Shown here piece by piece: positions 13,388-27,130 of a stretch of DNA of 64,000 bases. A program made the translations under genes and the position numbers. Numbering within the stretch: the stretch's first letter is position 1; each line of letters begins with the position of its first letter. The DNA is taken from positions 28,005,643 through 28,069,642 of the forward strand of contig VZDJ01007753.1 of the NCBI GenBank assembly GCA_008694505.1, read 5' to 3'. The notes below the pieces were generated by a model that had not been told where the DNA came from, made no database searches, and was given only the letters and a program-made list of their open reading frames with translations. This DNA is from Cyanoderma ruficeps. Its lineage: Eukaryota > Chordata > Aves > Passeriformes > Timaliidae.

Positions 13388-14100
13388 ATGCTGAACAGCC
13401 ATATGTGCAGAAATGTTTTTCCAGGGCTGGGATGGATGACCTCCTACTCACTACCAGCATCCAAGAAGTGTCAGAAGCCACTGGACACTTCAGCACGTTG
13501 TGCATTTACTGCAAGCTTTATCATTTTAAGAATGAGCATGAGGCTAACTTTCCTCCCCTGCCATTTTCCTGCTTCTTGTCTTTCTGGGCAGAATGCTGTG
13601 GTGCTGAGCTCTCCCACCCCCACAATGCTCACAGAGCTGTGGGAGGTGCTTTGCACCCCAGGCTACCTCTTCCTACTTGGGATCATCCAAGGCATTTATT
13701 GCCTGCGCCCTTGGCTCCTTGCAGTTCCCACATCCTTCTTCCATGCCATGAGAGACCTCACATTTTCCTTTTCTGGCTTGTAGCAGCAGTCCAAAGGGCT
13801 TGGTCTTCCATGTCCTCTTTGAATGAACAGTACCTTTGCAGTAGCTTCATCAGACACAAAAGTGCCCTGATAATGTTTAAGAAGAGAGAATTGGTGTCCT
13901 TCCCTGTTCATTGTAGAAGACGCATGGTTGGGATCCATGGTGGGAACCACGTAAAACTATTTGAGGTTTTGGGGTCTGTTCAAAAGGCATTGAAAACTGA
14001 TGATCTAAACCCACAAAAATATTTTAACTTGCCCACACTAATCAGCACTAAAACTTTTACTTGTGAAATGAATAAACCTGAATTATTGTTATTTTACTAG
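13388..14100 (+). other. Longest open reading frames of the window; coding status doubtful
   Basis: Two overlapping plus-strand frames lie here: 131 codons at 13388-13783 and 231 codons at 13405-14100, the longest in the window. Minus-strand frames also overlap (13471-13656, 13696-13950). The patch is GC-richer than its surroundings, which lowers stop frequency in every frame and explains the overlaps. The 231-residue product begins MQKCFSRAGMDDLLLTTS. It is rich in His, Cys, Pro and Leu in the middle and ends NKPELLLFY. I recognise no domain, signal peptide or transmembrane pattern, and no relative. There is no clear promoter or Kozak context. More likely a chance frame or a decayed repeat than a gene, though a lineage-specific single-exon transcript is not excluded. 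Confidence 0.2.
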
Positions 14101-17100
14101 CATGAGAGAGAACATTTTTTTTTGGTTATAACAGTCCTTGATCAATAAGTCTCAATGGGCTCTGCCTGAAATTCCATAATATAGAAGACACTTGAGTTCT
14201 TTCACCAGTTCTCCGAACCACTCATCATTTAACAAGTGATCCATCATGTTGTGGAGCAGTGACTCTACATAAACATATGCATCTGTTTCCAATGCCTAAC
14301 TCCTCTCAGTCATTGTTGGTTTTTTAATAGCCAGCATTTCATTCTGAGTTCAACAAAATCCTCAGTTCAGATCGTGCTTTTCTGACTCTATTCCTATTGC
14401 AAAAGTTCTCCAGGTTATCTTTTCTAATAGAATCAATATCTATAGAAGAACAAATAGATGCATGTGCTTCCTGAAAAAATTCTCTCACATCTCTCTATAA
14501 TTTGCTAAATTTTTGTTAATGTTTGCTGAATAGCTCACCAAAGTTATCTTGTGCATGTCTGCTACTCCATGATCCAGGTACATAGTGTTTATATTAAGCC
14601 TGTTTACCACAACATTACTTAAAAATCCTCCCAGTTTTATTTACTGATCTAGGCTTGAGAAAGATTTCTAATTCATATTGACTTTGTTTCAGTCATCTTA
14701 AAATCTAAAAGGAAGAAATCAGTATTTTCATATCTAGACTGAAGCACATAATGGGCATTTAAGTCCCGTTTATGTAGGACAACCACAATGTGATACGGAG
14801 CAGCCTAGACTCATCAAATCCTTGCCACTGGATTTGCAAAGACTACACTCTCACGCATAAATTCCAGAATTTCTTGCTCTTTTTATGCAGGGCTGCTGAC
14901 TAGTTTCTCAACCACAGAGTTCAGAGGGAAAGAAAAACACTGACTCAGAGAACCAAGCTTTATACCAGGCTGCAGTGCCTGCCAAGGAGGGGCAGCCTTA
15001 GCTGTATTTTCCTTCTCTGCACATCTCAGTAGGATTTTATCAAACGTTCTTCTCAGTTTTGAATACAGCTCCTAACATTTCCATTCATGGTTGGGGTTTG
15101 TGCAGTACCAAAGAAAATAAACTTAGGAACTGACGTATATAGATACTATAAAGAAGATAATTACATGGCATAACAACAAAACAAATCAAAATATCTGTGC
15201 AACTTTAAATCTAAAACAGCTCTTAAATAAATGTACGGCTTTTGGAAAACTGAAAACATATACAGCTTTTTTTGCTCTTTCAGTGATTCCCATGATTCCA
15301 GATACTCAGAACTGTATTTATCCACCCTCATACGTAGATAAAAAATGTATAGTCTAAAGTTTTATATAAATATACATTATTTAACAGTTCACATGCTTAT
15401 AATAACCCCCCCCTCCCGCATTATATTTTTAATAGATGTTGATTTGTTAAGTTAAACATTTATTCAGGTGTTACTGGGAATGATATCTACTGATGCTTAA
15501 ATTTTATGCAAAACTTCGTACTGAAAAATGGACCTCAATAATATAATTTATTTCACTTTTTGGCTCAAGTTCTTTGAGTTGCTTATATTACTTACAGGAT
15601 AATAACTAAGTTGAGAGTATAATTCTGCCACTTATTTTAACAGTAAATCATAGGAGCTGTTAAAGAGCTGAATATTACTTCTTAAACCAAAAAAAGCCTG
15701 ATTATATTAAGCAAAAGATACAAATTTTGCTACTGCAGAGGTCATATTTTGAGTGTTTTAGTATTGCTATGATGATTATTTAACTGTGAAAAGCATATAG
15801 GAATATAATGAAGTAGCAACATAAAGAACAGGAAAAGAACAGAACTTATTCGAGTCATTCTCCATCCTAGCCATAGATTCATCTCAAATCTATGGTAGTT
15901 AGATTTTTGTAGTTGAATTTTCTTACAGTTCATATTTACTTTACAGAAATAAACCAGAATCAAAGCATTATGAAAAATCATTTCAAAATTCGTCACAATT
16001 TATTTAATCTTATTGATTAAATTTATGATGCTTGTTAAGTTTATTCACCACTTTGAATTTTGAAGGAATTTGTTGGATTTTTTAACAAGAAAAAAAAATA
16101 GTAATAATGGAAATAATTGTAAAGATACCCTGAAAGCTTTCTCTGCAGAGCTGATTTTTATATCAGTTTTCAACTATCAGCTATGATGATAAAATAGGAA
16201 ATTACCAAACAAAAACTGATGATTTCACACATTCACAAATGCGTTTATCAAAACATTGCACCTCATAAATGTGTCCATACCTGATCTCTGCCTTATTGCA
16301 ATCCAGGTCTGTTCTGTCCTCTTGCTATCTGATTTGTACTTTGTCTCTGAGAAAAATACCTCAGAAATTGCCATGAAAAATAAGTAGGGCAAAAGGAGGG
16401 ACCATCACCAGCAGATGAGAAAGGAGCAACAGCCCACATCTGAATAAGGGTACATTCATGGCAAAAGATACAGAGGATCAACAACAGACTTGGCAATTCA
16501 CAGCAGAATTTAGATGGAATGCATTGGCTGTTCTGATCAAACTAGACCCACTAAGACCATCACCAGCTGTTGCCTCCTTTTAGATTGGCTGAAAGCAATT
16601 TATCTGAACTCTCATAAAACACTTGGTCTAAACTCTTTCAGCCTCAATGACAACTTACCATCCATAGCTTACTCTGAACTTAGAATTTTTAACAAATATT
16701 TCCCCTGAATGAACTGCATCATTGAATACAAAAACTGTGAATCTTAAACATGACAAAACAGCTTAGGCACTTCACTGATACTCTCGGCCAATTCTTTGAA
16801 TGTGACTCTTACTTTAAGACCAGAGAAAAGTACGCTAATCAGAGGAACCTCATCTTTCCTGTACATCCTACTCCTTTTATAGATGACTTCCCTTCTCTTT
16901 TGCTTTTATATTCAAGCTAAGCAGCATGTCATTCCATCAAAAATATCAGTGGGAAAAAAATGCGGTACAGTGAAAATATTTTTATTTATTTAATATTTTA
17001 GACATTGAAGCTGTATTTTTCAGTTACTAGTGAAGAACTCTTCTGATATTTTTTCTCCTGCATTAATTCCTCCATTGTGTGCATGGGATAAACATACAGT

Positions 17101-20100
17101 AGCTATAACACCAGAAGAAATTGTTCTTTACATGTAGTTTTAAAAAATATTCATGAAAAAAAATAACTTGACCAAAAGCAGGTCTCGTTAATCCATTAAC
17201 TGTTTCATGCAGATCTACCCTGGTAATATTGCAAAAGAATAGCCAAAATAACCAGTCAGTCATAGCAATTACATATGAATAATTTCATGTTTTCCCAAGG
17301 AAGAAATTCAGCGGAAACTAAGTTCAAACCATAAATATTTTAATAATCTAATTCCATCAATGACTGTGTGTGGAGGGGGAGTTTTAAACAACAACAAAAA
17401 ATTAGTGAAAACCAAAACCTTTTCATTCCATGCTAAAATTCATTTGGAGAAGCCTCATGAATGTGCAAGTTCCATTTTATTTCATGGACAAAAATACTGA
17501 GAACACTTCATTTCATTTTTCACAACAAGGTGAACATTTGGATTGAGGCTCCAGGCTGGAGCCTCCCCACCTATTGGACGTGTACAGCAAGAGCTGCCTC
17601 TTACCCCCAGCCTCCAGGGCCTGCAATGCTCTTGTGTTTCTGAGGTCCCAGACACAACCGGCAGCTGTCGGATCCTAGGAGCTCCTTGAAAGTACCAGCC
17701 TTTCCTCATGGTTAAGGACTTGCAAACAATACATATATTTATTATCCTCTAGAAATGTCTCCAGCGTTCTTCTGTGTGAAAAGACTGTCCACAAGTCCTG
17801 CCAGAGTAGGAGCAGCCCTGCTCCGCTCTGCCAGTGTTGTGGCTATGTACAAGGTACAATTCTGTCACTGAAGCTTTGCTTTGGCTACCAAGATACAAGT
17901 TCTGAGCACAACATAAGTGACAGCAATGATCATAAAAGGGTATTTGAAAGATCACACAGTATTTTGTGTGAAGGGTTGTGAAATACACATGGTCTTAACA
18001 CAACAAGATCAGTCAGGACGAGCCAACTGTAAAACCAGTAGACAAATTTAAGCACTACTTGTGTTTTCTGTCTACATCTTCCTGTGTGTAAGGCACTTAG
18101 TTACACTGGTGAAAGAATCTCCAGAACCAGTAATGGCAAAAAGAACATATTGTTTTTTACGGCGATGGTTTATTTCTGAAACCTATGCAATCGCTATTTC
18201 CTAAGTGAAAGCAACCTCCCAAAATCTATGGACTTTGTTGAGCCTTATCTAAACCAGACAAATCATTCAAAATGGCACCACAAGGAATAATTTTGTATTG
18301 TCAGAGATGATGGAGCTATTTGTATGAATAGTCGCTCATAGCCTAAGCCCTCAATAGAAGAAATCTGGTTTTCATTAGTTTTGAATTAAGTCTTACATGT
18401 TTTCCTTCAAAACAGCTTACAGAGAAACAACAGACAAGCTGACGAGGAATATAAACTAATGACTAGAAGATATTTCACAAGAAATCATATATTATATGAT
18501 AATTATATTAAGACCCCAGTATGTTGTCTCAGTTCAGGGAAAAATGAGAATGTGGTTTGGCTGATTTCAGTGTGAAATCGTGTACCTGCTTAAAAAGTGT
18601 CCATTTTTTAATCTCAGTTTAGCTTCTATTACAAAAACATATTTCCTCTCTTCACCTCTTACCGGAAAGCAATTCTTGTATCCTGTGACATTACTTCGAT
18701 CTATGACCCTTTACTGAGCCTCTGCAAATTAGAGATGTTAAAAAATTTAAATGCAGGTATGAACATTTTACCTATCGGTAAAGCGATACCAAGTTAGAGG
18801 AATAATTTTGCTGTCTTTAAAAGGTAAGGGTATTCTCCATTGCTGCAAAGAGATGCAAAGGCAAATCTCAACACAGCATTGTAAAATCAAGCACGTGTCT
18901 GATTAGCCATAAAAGGCTTCAAATGACCACTTACTGGACCTTACTGGACAGCAGCTGAAATACAAACAGTAAGAGCTGCTCTAAAACCCTTCCAATTTCA
19001 GAAAATGTACTAAAGATCTACATGCCACTGGAAAAAGTAATGTTGTTCTTCTACAATTTTTGTAGAAAGGGCCTAGTACTTCTACTCAGTTTTTTCAACA
19101 GAGCTTTGATTTCGGTGTCCATTATGGAAATTTCACAGCAACTCTCCTGAGAAGGCAAAAAATTTTTCGCGGCTTTCTGGCATGAAAATGTAGGGGGAGG
19201 ATTTTTTGGTGGGTAGTTCAGTACTTTTCAGTATTCATTAACATTTTAAGTTCTTTGATGAGACCAATTCCATCACAGCTGAATGTACTGTTAATTTTTT
19301 TTTATTAAAATGATTTAGCACCAAAATTTTTCAAACCACAACAAAATGTACATTACACTTAATCCCTATGGTAAAAGTAAGAAAGATAACAAAAAATATC
19401 TTTTGCCCCAAAGGAAAGAAATGGTCAAACACAGAAATCCAAATTAATTTTCAGAGGAGAATAGCCAAAATCAAATGGTGAGTTGCTGAAAGAAGTGTTA
19501 GTTTTGTGCTGGAAAATATTTGAATGGGAAACAATTTCATTAATATATTGTGCCTGAGATTTTTAAAGTGCTGGAAAGGATACAACCAGACCTACTCTAC
19601 TGAAAAATACAGCTAAATACTCTGCATTTGAAAATGTTAACTCACATGCCCTTTCCTATTAACAGACAAACCACTTTAAATGACTAATATCTAATTCACA
19701 TAATATGCACATTACCTATTATGCATGTGCTGCTTCCATGAAAAGATTACCTTTACCTATTAAATTGTATGGCTAAGTGACAGAAAACATACAGATTTAA
19801 ACAAGCGAAACAAGGAAATTCTGAGTTAAAGACTGAAACTCAACTCTTACCCACCCAACTGTGCCCCAATATTACAGCTTAAATGGAATTCATTACCAAC
19901 CAGTGCTGAGCGACCTCAGCAATTCTTAACATACAGTAGGACACAGCAAGGCAAGTTGAGGATGAAATTTCCTCTGAAGCACTATGGCTTTCATTGACGT
20001 GGTGACTTGTTGCAAAACTAGTGAAATATTGGAGTGCCTGCATTCTGCAATTCAATTTATCAGAAATAGTGTACTTCTGTAAAAAATCAAAACAAAAATG

Positions 20101-20536
20101 GATTTGCTTAACTCTAAGGAAAGTTTTCTGTGTGTTCAAATTGTAGCTTGTCAGTTCATTTAGAGCCCACAGATACATGAAAATACATTCAAGAAATTCT
20201 GGTGTGCCACTGAAATTTACCCTAGTAAGCAAGGAGAAACCTTTGGCACCTATGAATATACCCTATTAATTCACTGTATGAAGATTAAAAAAAAATAAAG
20301 GAAATTGTGAGTTCTCACAAATTCAAGGTAGTGGAAAAACAGCAGTTATTTTCAGACTACAGTAGAGTAATTTTTATTTTTCTAACTCATATTTTAACAG
20401 TTAACAACAAAAAGTAATGCTAAACAAAACTCAGGAGTATTAAGAATGCAGGTTGCACATCGAGGTCAGAAGAATAAGTTTGAATATTAAAAGCTGTTGT
20501 TGAATCACAGTTGTTGCTACAAAACTGTCAGGATAC
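14101..20536. other. Non-coding AT-rich DNA
   Basis: No gene recognised. Short C-runs occur near 15407-15413, with A/T-rich low-complexity stretches throughout. A GC-richer patch at about 17540-17700 contains a perfect palindrome, listed separately. A tandem 10-mer, TTACTGGACC then TTACTGGACA, sits at 18931-18950. A 17-bp palindrome built of ATCATATA, T and TATATGAT is at 18484-18500. Open frames of up to 117 codons (minus strand, 19879-20232) look like chance. Confidence 0.55.
17546..17564. repeat. Perfect 19-bp palindrome, GC-rich
   Basis: AGGCTCCAG (17546-17554) and CTGGAGCCT (17556-17564) are exact reverse complements around a single G. It lies at the start of a GC-richer patch running to about 17700. 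A hairpin with a one-base loop is sterically unlikely in single-stranded form. A dimeric protein-binding site or a chance palindrome are the alternatives. Confidence 0.8.
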
Positions 20537-20552
20537 TTTTTTTTTTTTTTTT
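20537..20552 (+). repeat. Poly(T) tract of 16
   Basis: Sixteen T run directly into CAG, so the site mimics a splice acceptor. The frame that follows stays open for only 32 codons, shorter than the candidate at 63623. I record it as a homopolymer. Confidence 0.85.
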
Positions 20553-21660
20553 CAGAAGCAAATAACCCCATACAATGAGATTATTTTGTTATTTGTAAAT
20601 TCATTTTTAAAACTACCAAAGTTCATCTTTAAGTACTTGGCATCCCAGTTTTAAATAATAGAAAATAATGCTGTAATGGAAATACTAACAGGGTCTTGAC
20701 AACAGTCGTGTGAGGCTGCACCTTTATATCACAACAAACTCTTCCAGCTGAAAAAACTCACTCATTACCCAGGATGGTGTGGAAAAAATATCATTGTTGC
20801 TTCAGGAAAGACAGTTGCTTGAAAACTGGCCCTAAGTGGTGAAAATTATAAAGGAACATTACTTTTTTCCCCTGAACTGAACCTAACTACTCCAGAAAGT
20901 AATGCACAAATCATTCATTATAATGAGTCATAACAATGATTTGTGATCTTCCAAGTTTTCATTTTACGCCCCTCTGTTTTTCCTTAAAGACAGGAGGATA
21001 GACAAAGACTGGAAACTTTGGGTCATATGGATCACGGCACCACTGCTATGTCTGGAATTTTCTTATAAATATCCTATTGCTCTGAGGTTCATAGGCCTGA
21101 CTGAAACAGCAGGGACAATCTCATTTGTACTTTTATAGTTGTAGAGGGATTTGCAAGAGTTAACACAATTTTCCATAATATTTCTTACCGACTTCAGGAA
21201 TAAAGGGAGAGTTCCCTTTTTAATCAGTATCTGAAACACTGTTAAGTCTAAAGGGAAACAGGAATTCTTTCAGATTTAACAAGACTTTTCCCAGTGCTGA
21301 TAATTTTAAAGGCACAAAACAAGGCAACTTTTGAAAAAGAGAGGATTTCAGCAAAGCGTTAGTGGGCAGCAATTGGTGCAGTAGTCTGGAGGATACACTT
21401 TTCAGCAGATTTTACTGCTCTCTTGCAGCCTTGTGCCTTTTAAAGATTAAAAGATTATTTTTCAAAAAAGAAATGGCAAATGATTCCTTTTGAGTTCATG
21501 AAAGTATTCAAATCAAGGAAGTATTGTCAGGTCCTGTTACAGTGATGTTTATTTCAGAAAACAAACTGTTTCACTAACCACCACTGGGAAGCTAGAAAAG
21601 CGCCTTCATTTTGTATAGTCACAGAAGTTCTTAAAGGCATTTTGCTCACATTCTTCTCCA

Positions 21661-21676
21661 GGCAGGCAGGCAGGCA
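21661..21676 (+). repeat. (GGCA)4 microsatellite
   Basis: Four perfect GGCA units stand in a row, preceded by CTCCA. Too short to be strongly length-variable. Confidence 0.9.
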
Positions 21677-23806
21677 AACTATGCTAACATGACTGATCTG
21701 ACTCAGATATTGAGCTTGAGGACTGAAAAATAGGAAAAAGAAAAGGCAATTCTGATGTTATCCATACAGTATTTCTCAGGCAGTACTGGTCTCTTTCTTT
21801 ACCACATTCAGTACCTCTTCCATGTGCAAATTTAGTCAAATCTTTGTAATGCTACATGGATTCAGAGAGAAAACTAACTGAATTATTGAATTGTTGAATG
21901 CCTACTGATAAAATAGGCTTATTGAAAAATGACTGCTGGAAAAAAGTGGTTCTGCATGCTCATAGAGAATTAATAGGTAATTATTATATATATGTATTAT
22001 TATATATAAAATGAGTAGGATCATGACCTTGTTGGAAAATTTCTGTGTCTTGTCTAATGCCAAACTGAGTAAGAGTGCAATAGGAATACCCTTAAGTGTT
22101 CAGCATGTAGGAATACCCCTCCCATCCTCTTTTTCTTAGTGCACATGCTGGTTAATGGGAAAAGCAAGCCTTTGGAAGAACAGCATAATTTATACTTTTC
22201 CAAAGTTATGGTATGACTCTTTCAAAGAACTAGCTGTATAGTGGTTTGCTGTGTGATAAACCTAGCAATAGATTTAGCTTCTCCATTTTGGGTATAAGCT
22301 TTGTGCAATGTAGTCTGTGCACATAAATAGGGATCTAAGTATTTGTAGGAACCAACTTTCCCGGCTGTGGAGTCTGAAAGGTGCCCATGCTGAGGAGGAC
22401 CTAAATTTTGCAGAGTACATCAGAATTATCCTTGTTAAAAATCGAGTTTGTCCAGCTTGTGGCCTGAGCCACTTCCAAGAATAAAGCTGACCTTAAAGGT
22501 CTGCAGAAAGGAATCTCCAGTTTTATTATGTGCAGGGGACAGATTTTAGCCCTTTTCTTTTTCAAGACTCCCTTGAAAATGCAGACAGCCATCCTGCCTA
22601 ACTGCTAAGAGATGTATCACCCTCCAATTTATTAGAGATTACTTATTAGAGGTCACAGGATGCCAGCTTGTCATTGGAACTGGCAGCAGAAACCACAGTC
22701 TCAGAATCGACAAACACTGCTGCTTTTGTTGAAAGAAGTTTTCCCTACGAGCATGTGGTCTGGGAAAAGGGCAAATAGTGAAAGTCAATCACAGGGGAAT
22801 GAGTGATGAGTATGTAGGGAGTGAGCAAAATTATGAAAATAGGTGGGATAGAAAAGAGTGTGATGCTGAAGAAACATGATATATTGAGCAGATGGAAAAC
22901 TTTGAGGCAGATACTGGTCCAAATATCACTGCATCTATTCCTTCCTTGTCACCTCTAAAACCTATCAACAAGCAGTGCAATTCTGCAAATTTCCCTTCTC
23001 TCTCTACTACTGCATTCAGTGGATAGTATTAATGTGACATAAATGATATCCGAATTAATATGTGGAATTCATTTACTGTACCATACTGTCATATTATAAT
23101 TCTTAAATTCATTAGCTGCCATTGACAATAAAGGCCGCTTAAAAAAATATAAGAGAAAGATCTTTTAACTTTATATGAGGTACTTCTGTAGGACTTTCAA
23201 CCAAAAGGATATGTAGAGGTTTCCTAGACTTATACAACATCTCATCTCTTATATCGAGTGGCATCTCTAACACATCTTAAAGTCTTTTTTTGGCTGAGTG
23301 ATATTCCTCTGCTGACTGTTCGGTTTAATTTCTGTTTATACTCCAGTAATTGCTGTTTTCTGTCTCACCACTAGAGTATACGTGTGCACAAAAATAGCTT
23401 TTCTAAAATACACAGAGACAATACAGTGTGACTTAAGGAACTAATTTTCTTTTAAGGAATATGTGCAGAGAAAATGGTTCCATGTCTACACCACTGCTAT
23501 AATTTATGTCAGAAGAATAATGTATTTCCAGATCTGTTCATATAATTCCCTCTAAGTAGCCTTCAAAATTTCTGCTCAGGATCAGGGCTGTGTGCTATGA
23601 AACATTTGTTTAATTTTTTGTCACTTGGTTTCTGTCCCAAGGGCTATGACGGTGTGAAGCTTCAATTAATATATTGATGAAGCTCTCTAACATGGATGAT
23701 ACGGCCAATTGCAAACATTTATTAAATATGACTTCCTGCTGTCAGAAATAAAACAATTCTCAAAATGAGCACCAAACCTCAGTCTTCAGGAGTAAAGAGC
23801 AGCAAT

Positions 23807-23863
23807 GAGTAGCTCAGGAGTAGATGAATAGCTTCGAGTAGCCATAGGAGTAGATGAGTGCTG
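23807..23863 (+). repeat. Tandem duplication of about 29 bp
   Basis: Two adjacent copies share the pattern GAGTAG, then GGAGTAGATGA, then a GCT-containing end. Copy one is 23807-23835 and copy two 23836-23863, with several substitutions. The sub-word GGAGTAGATGA is exact in both. It is an old local duplication. On the minus strand it gives a short repeated peptide inside a 74-codon chance frame. Confidence 0.7.
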
Positions 23864-26800
23864 TGAGTGAGGAATGATATTCTTAAAATGCTGATGAGAG
23901 TCTGAATCAATCAGTAATAAGTCACTTTCAACCCTTCTCTCCTCAGAAAGAGCTTTGCATACAAAGAAAAGGAAATCTTTTTGAAAAACCCCAGCTGATT
24001 TACATGACATTCACACAGTTGATTCAAGACGTACTTTGTAAAATTACTAAAAATCCATCTGTTTAGCTGAAACAGGCCTTTATTAGATTTCTAACAAGCT
24101 TTACAACAGAAGCCAGGGTATAAAATCCCCCACCACATTATTTCATATACATTTCATATATATTTCACCTGGAAACTCTAGGAAATGCAGATATGATAAT
24201 TTGAATAGTTTTATCCAAGCCTTAAATACACCCATGTCTTCCCTGTAATTACAAGGAATATAAGTTTCTGTATTATGAAAGAAAAAAGTCTTCAGGAAGA
24301 AAAAAGTAGACATATCACTAATTCTTCAAAATCCTTATTATGCTTGATACACGCTTTCATGTTAGTTAACTAAATGTAAATCAATAGATTGACATATGCC
24401 ACAGAGTTTAGATACTAATTTAACACCTCTGCGTAAAGTTAGAGAGGAGATTTATAAAATCACTCTGAATTTATTATTTCTAGAAAGAGTAGACAAAAGT
24501 CTTTGAGGATTAATTTCATGCTGTGGGTTAAATTTCACTCTCACGATAGGCCAACTATTGCCTGGGGCACTACAGATAATGAACCTGACAAGGGATTAGC
24601 AAGGAAATACTTGTGTTATTATAAATCGTGTACACTTCCCTTTCTAACCAACTTCATCCTTCATGACATTAACAAATTACACTCTTTTTCCATGTTTCAG
24701 TATAACACAAAGCTATGAATGATCCTGAACCAAAAGTGCATTAGTTAAGGTCTTCTCAAGGCATAAATAGCTACTAAATTTGGTTGAAAAATCCAGACCT
24801 CCTGAAGTGAGAACCTGAGACATTTTATGTCAGATATCTCCAAGACCCAGAGAAACATTTGTACATAAAATCTGATTTAAGAGTATCAGCTGATGCAGTC
24901 TAAAATAGTTTATGGACAAATGTGCACAATGTAATTAAATGTAACACAGAATCAGAGGAAATTTAGAGGGTATTGATCTACCAGAGAGTTTAAAACAACC
25001 TAAGCAAAAATGTTAATCTCTTGGCTTCACTGTAAACACTGGGTTTACTAAAGACCTCAAACACAATTTATCATGTGTATATTAGACTAGAAGTTCCAGT
25101 AATGATTTCATGCCCAAAGCCAGTAAGAATATCTATGATGAAATTTAGGTGTTTTCTGTATTTGATCCTTTCATCCTTTCTTTTCTTGAAAAGCCTCAAA
25201 CTTTTGTGTGTAAAAACCAGATTAATTTCTAGGCAATCCATGCTGGCTGTACTGCCATGTGATGGTAGTGAAATTGCATAAAGGTTAAAGTGGAAATGTG
25301 ACAGCACAAACTGGTCCTTTTATTTATACACTACCACACAAACAGAAAGGCAAGAAAGAACTCCAAGCTCTGAACTTTCTTCTGCTGACCTGAGTCAGCT
25401 TAGGATGGCATTCCTTGAACTTTAGAGATGTTAGTATTACTGCTAATGCCTTCTGAAGGGAAAAAGAATCCTAGAAATGGTTCTTGTAACATACTCCTCT
25501 CCACCTTTCAAAGCAATCAAGTGCACCCCAAAAAAGCAATTTTTTGTACCCTATCACTTCCCATCTCCTTTGAAGCCAAAGCCTTTTCAAGACAAACCAT
25601 CTCCAGGTTATGGCACCACACAACTTCTAGTCACATATGGTAATCATCCATGATAAAATACTCAGAGATTTGTTAGTGCTGGGTTGCAAAAGGCGTGGAC
25701 AAATTTTTCTTATATTCCTCTTGTCAAAACAGCCTGGGCACGAGCTCTTTCTAATGCTCCCTTAAACTCTCTGAGAGAACATGACCTGGCAGGTTGTTCC
25801 TGGACCCCAAAGGTGTGAGCTTATGATGTTGTAAAAGTATCCAGTTTTGTGTCTTTGCTCCTATATCTGCAAGCCAGTGAGTTCTGCTGTCCCTTGCTGT
25901 AGTTATGGAATGTCACCATGAGTCACGCTGAGCTGTGCCAGATGCCTCAGACCTACTGCATGGCTAGTATTGTTCTTCTACACCCAAAACAGAGAAAGCA
26001 GAATTTCACAATTGTGCTCTTGCAATATATCAGTATCATTTTCTTACTGCATGCAGTGGGCAAGAGTAGTATTTGCTGCACTTCCCTCTTAGCTTTCTAA
26101 ATGGAGAGGAAAAAATACAATTGCATTCGGGCGCTGATAATATAGACTAATAACATCTAAGAATTTGCCATTCTGACTCCTTTCCATCATATAAGGCCAA
26201 GAAACTGCTCTCTTAACTTACCCATACAGCTGAACCATTCAACCATCTCCATCCCCTGAGACCAGACCTTTGGCCCAAGTTATTATAAATAAAGGACAAA
26301 TCCTATTAAAATGACAGCTCAGTATGCCCTTATACTAAGCAAATCCTTGGACAGTGTAATGAGTCCTATGTTCAAGCCCTCCACACTTTTCCAGAACTGA
26401 AGGTGCTGAAGACTAGACCACTCAGATTCAGATGGGTTTCATACTGGGAAGACAGTCAAGCATTGCTAATATCTTACATTTTCCATTTGAAATGTAATTT
26501 GGTGAGTGGCTACTCTGATGAGAGAGCCAACTTAAGATCACTGCTTGCTGTCAGACTCTCTGTTTTGCTGATATAAATATCTACAAGGCTGTGGAGCAGA
26601 GAAAAAACAAACAATCCTCATCCCTATGCCCAATTTTTACTATTAATCAAGATTACTGTATTTTTCATTATTTCAGCACTGCTCTTGAGTGGATGCATTC
26701 AATTAACACTAAAATCATCAGAGCTTTGATTTAAACAATTACCTTCACCTTTCTGATGCAGTTTGTTCTGTTTTCTACCCCAGGATCTCCTAAATACCAT

Positions 26801-26889
26801 ATTCAGCATTATATGTACGAGCATATCATGACATGGTTTGTTTCTCCCTGTCTCAGCAAGAATTAAGCTTAGAGCAGAAAGCGGTGCCT

Positions 26890-27130
26890 TCATCTAAAGG
26901 AGTTAAAAGGAAACAGAGCAAGTAAAGAACTGCTGGCAAGTGAAGTGGAAATGAATTGGAGAGGAAGAATCTGGGACAGGTTGTTAAAAAGGATAAAGAG
27001 GCAGAAGGAACAGATCTGGTGGAAAAGGGCAGCCACTAGTGTGAGGTGAACTGAAAAAAAGAGAAGGATTTTTCAGACCTAGAAAGTTAAACTAAAATTA
27101 AGAAGGAATTGCAGGTTGGAAACAGATATA
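26890..27130 (+). other. Purine-rich strand-asymmetric patch
   Basis: The plus strand is mostly A and G across this interval, with runs such as GAGAGGAAGAA and GAACTGAAAAAAAGAGAAGG. Such asymmetric tracts are common in vertebrate introns and intergenic DNA. No coding or transposon identity is recognised. Confidence 0.5.

Noticed and set aside
20537..20653. T16-CAG acceptor-like site followed by an open frame
   Set aside because: The frame closes after 32 codons and the product is dominated by Leu, Phe and Lys from AT-rich DNA. No donor or terminal-exon logic supports it.
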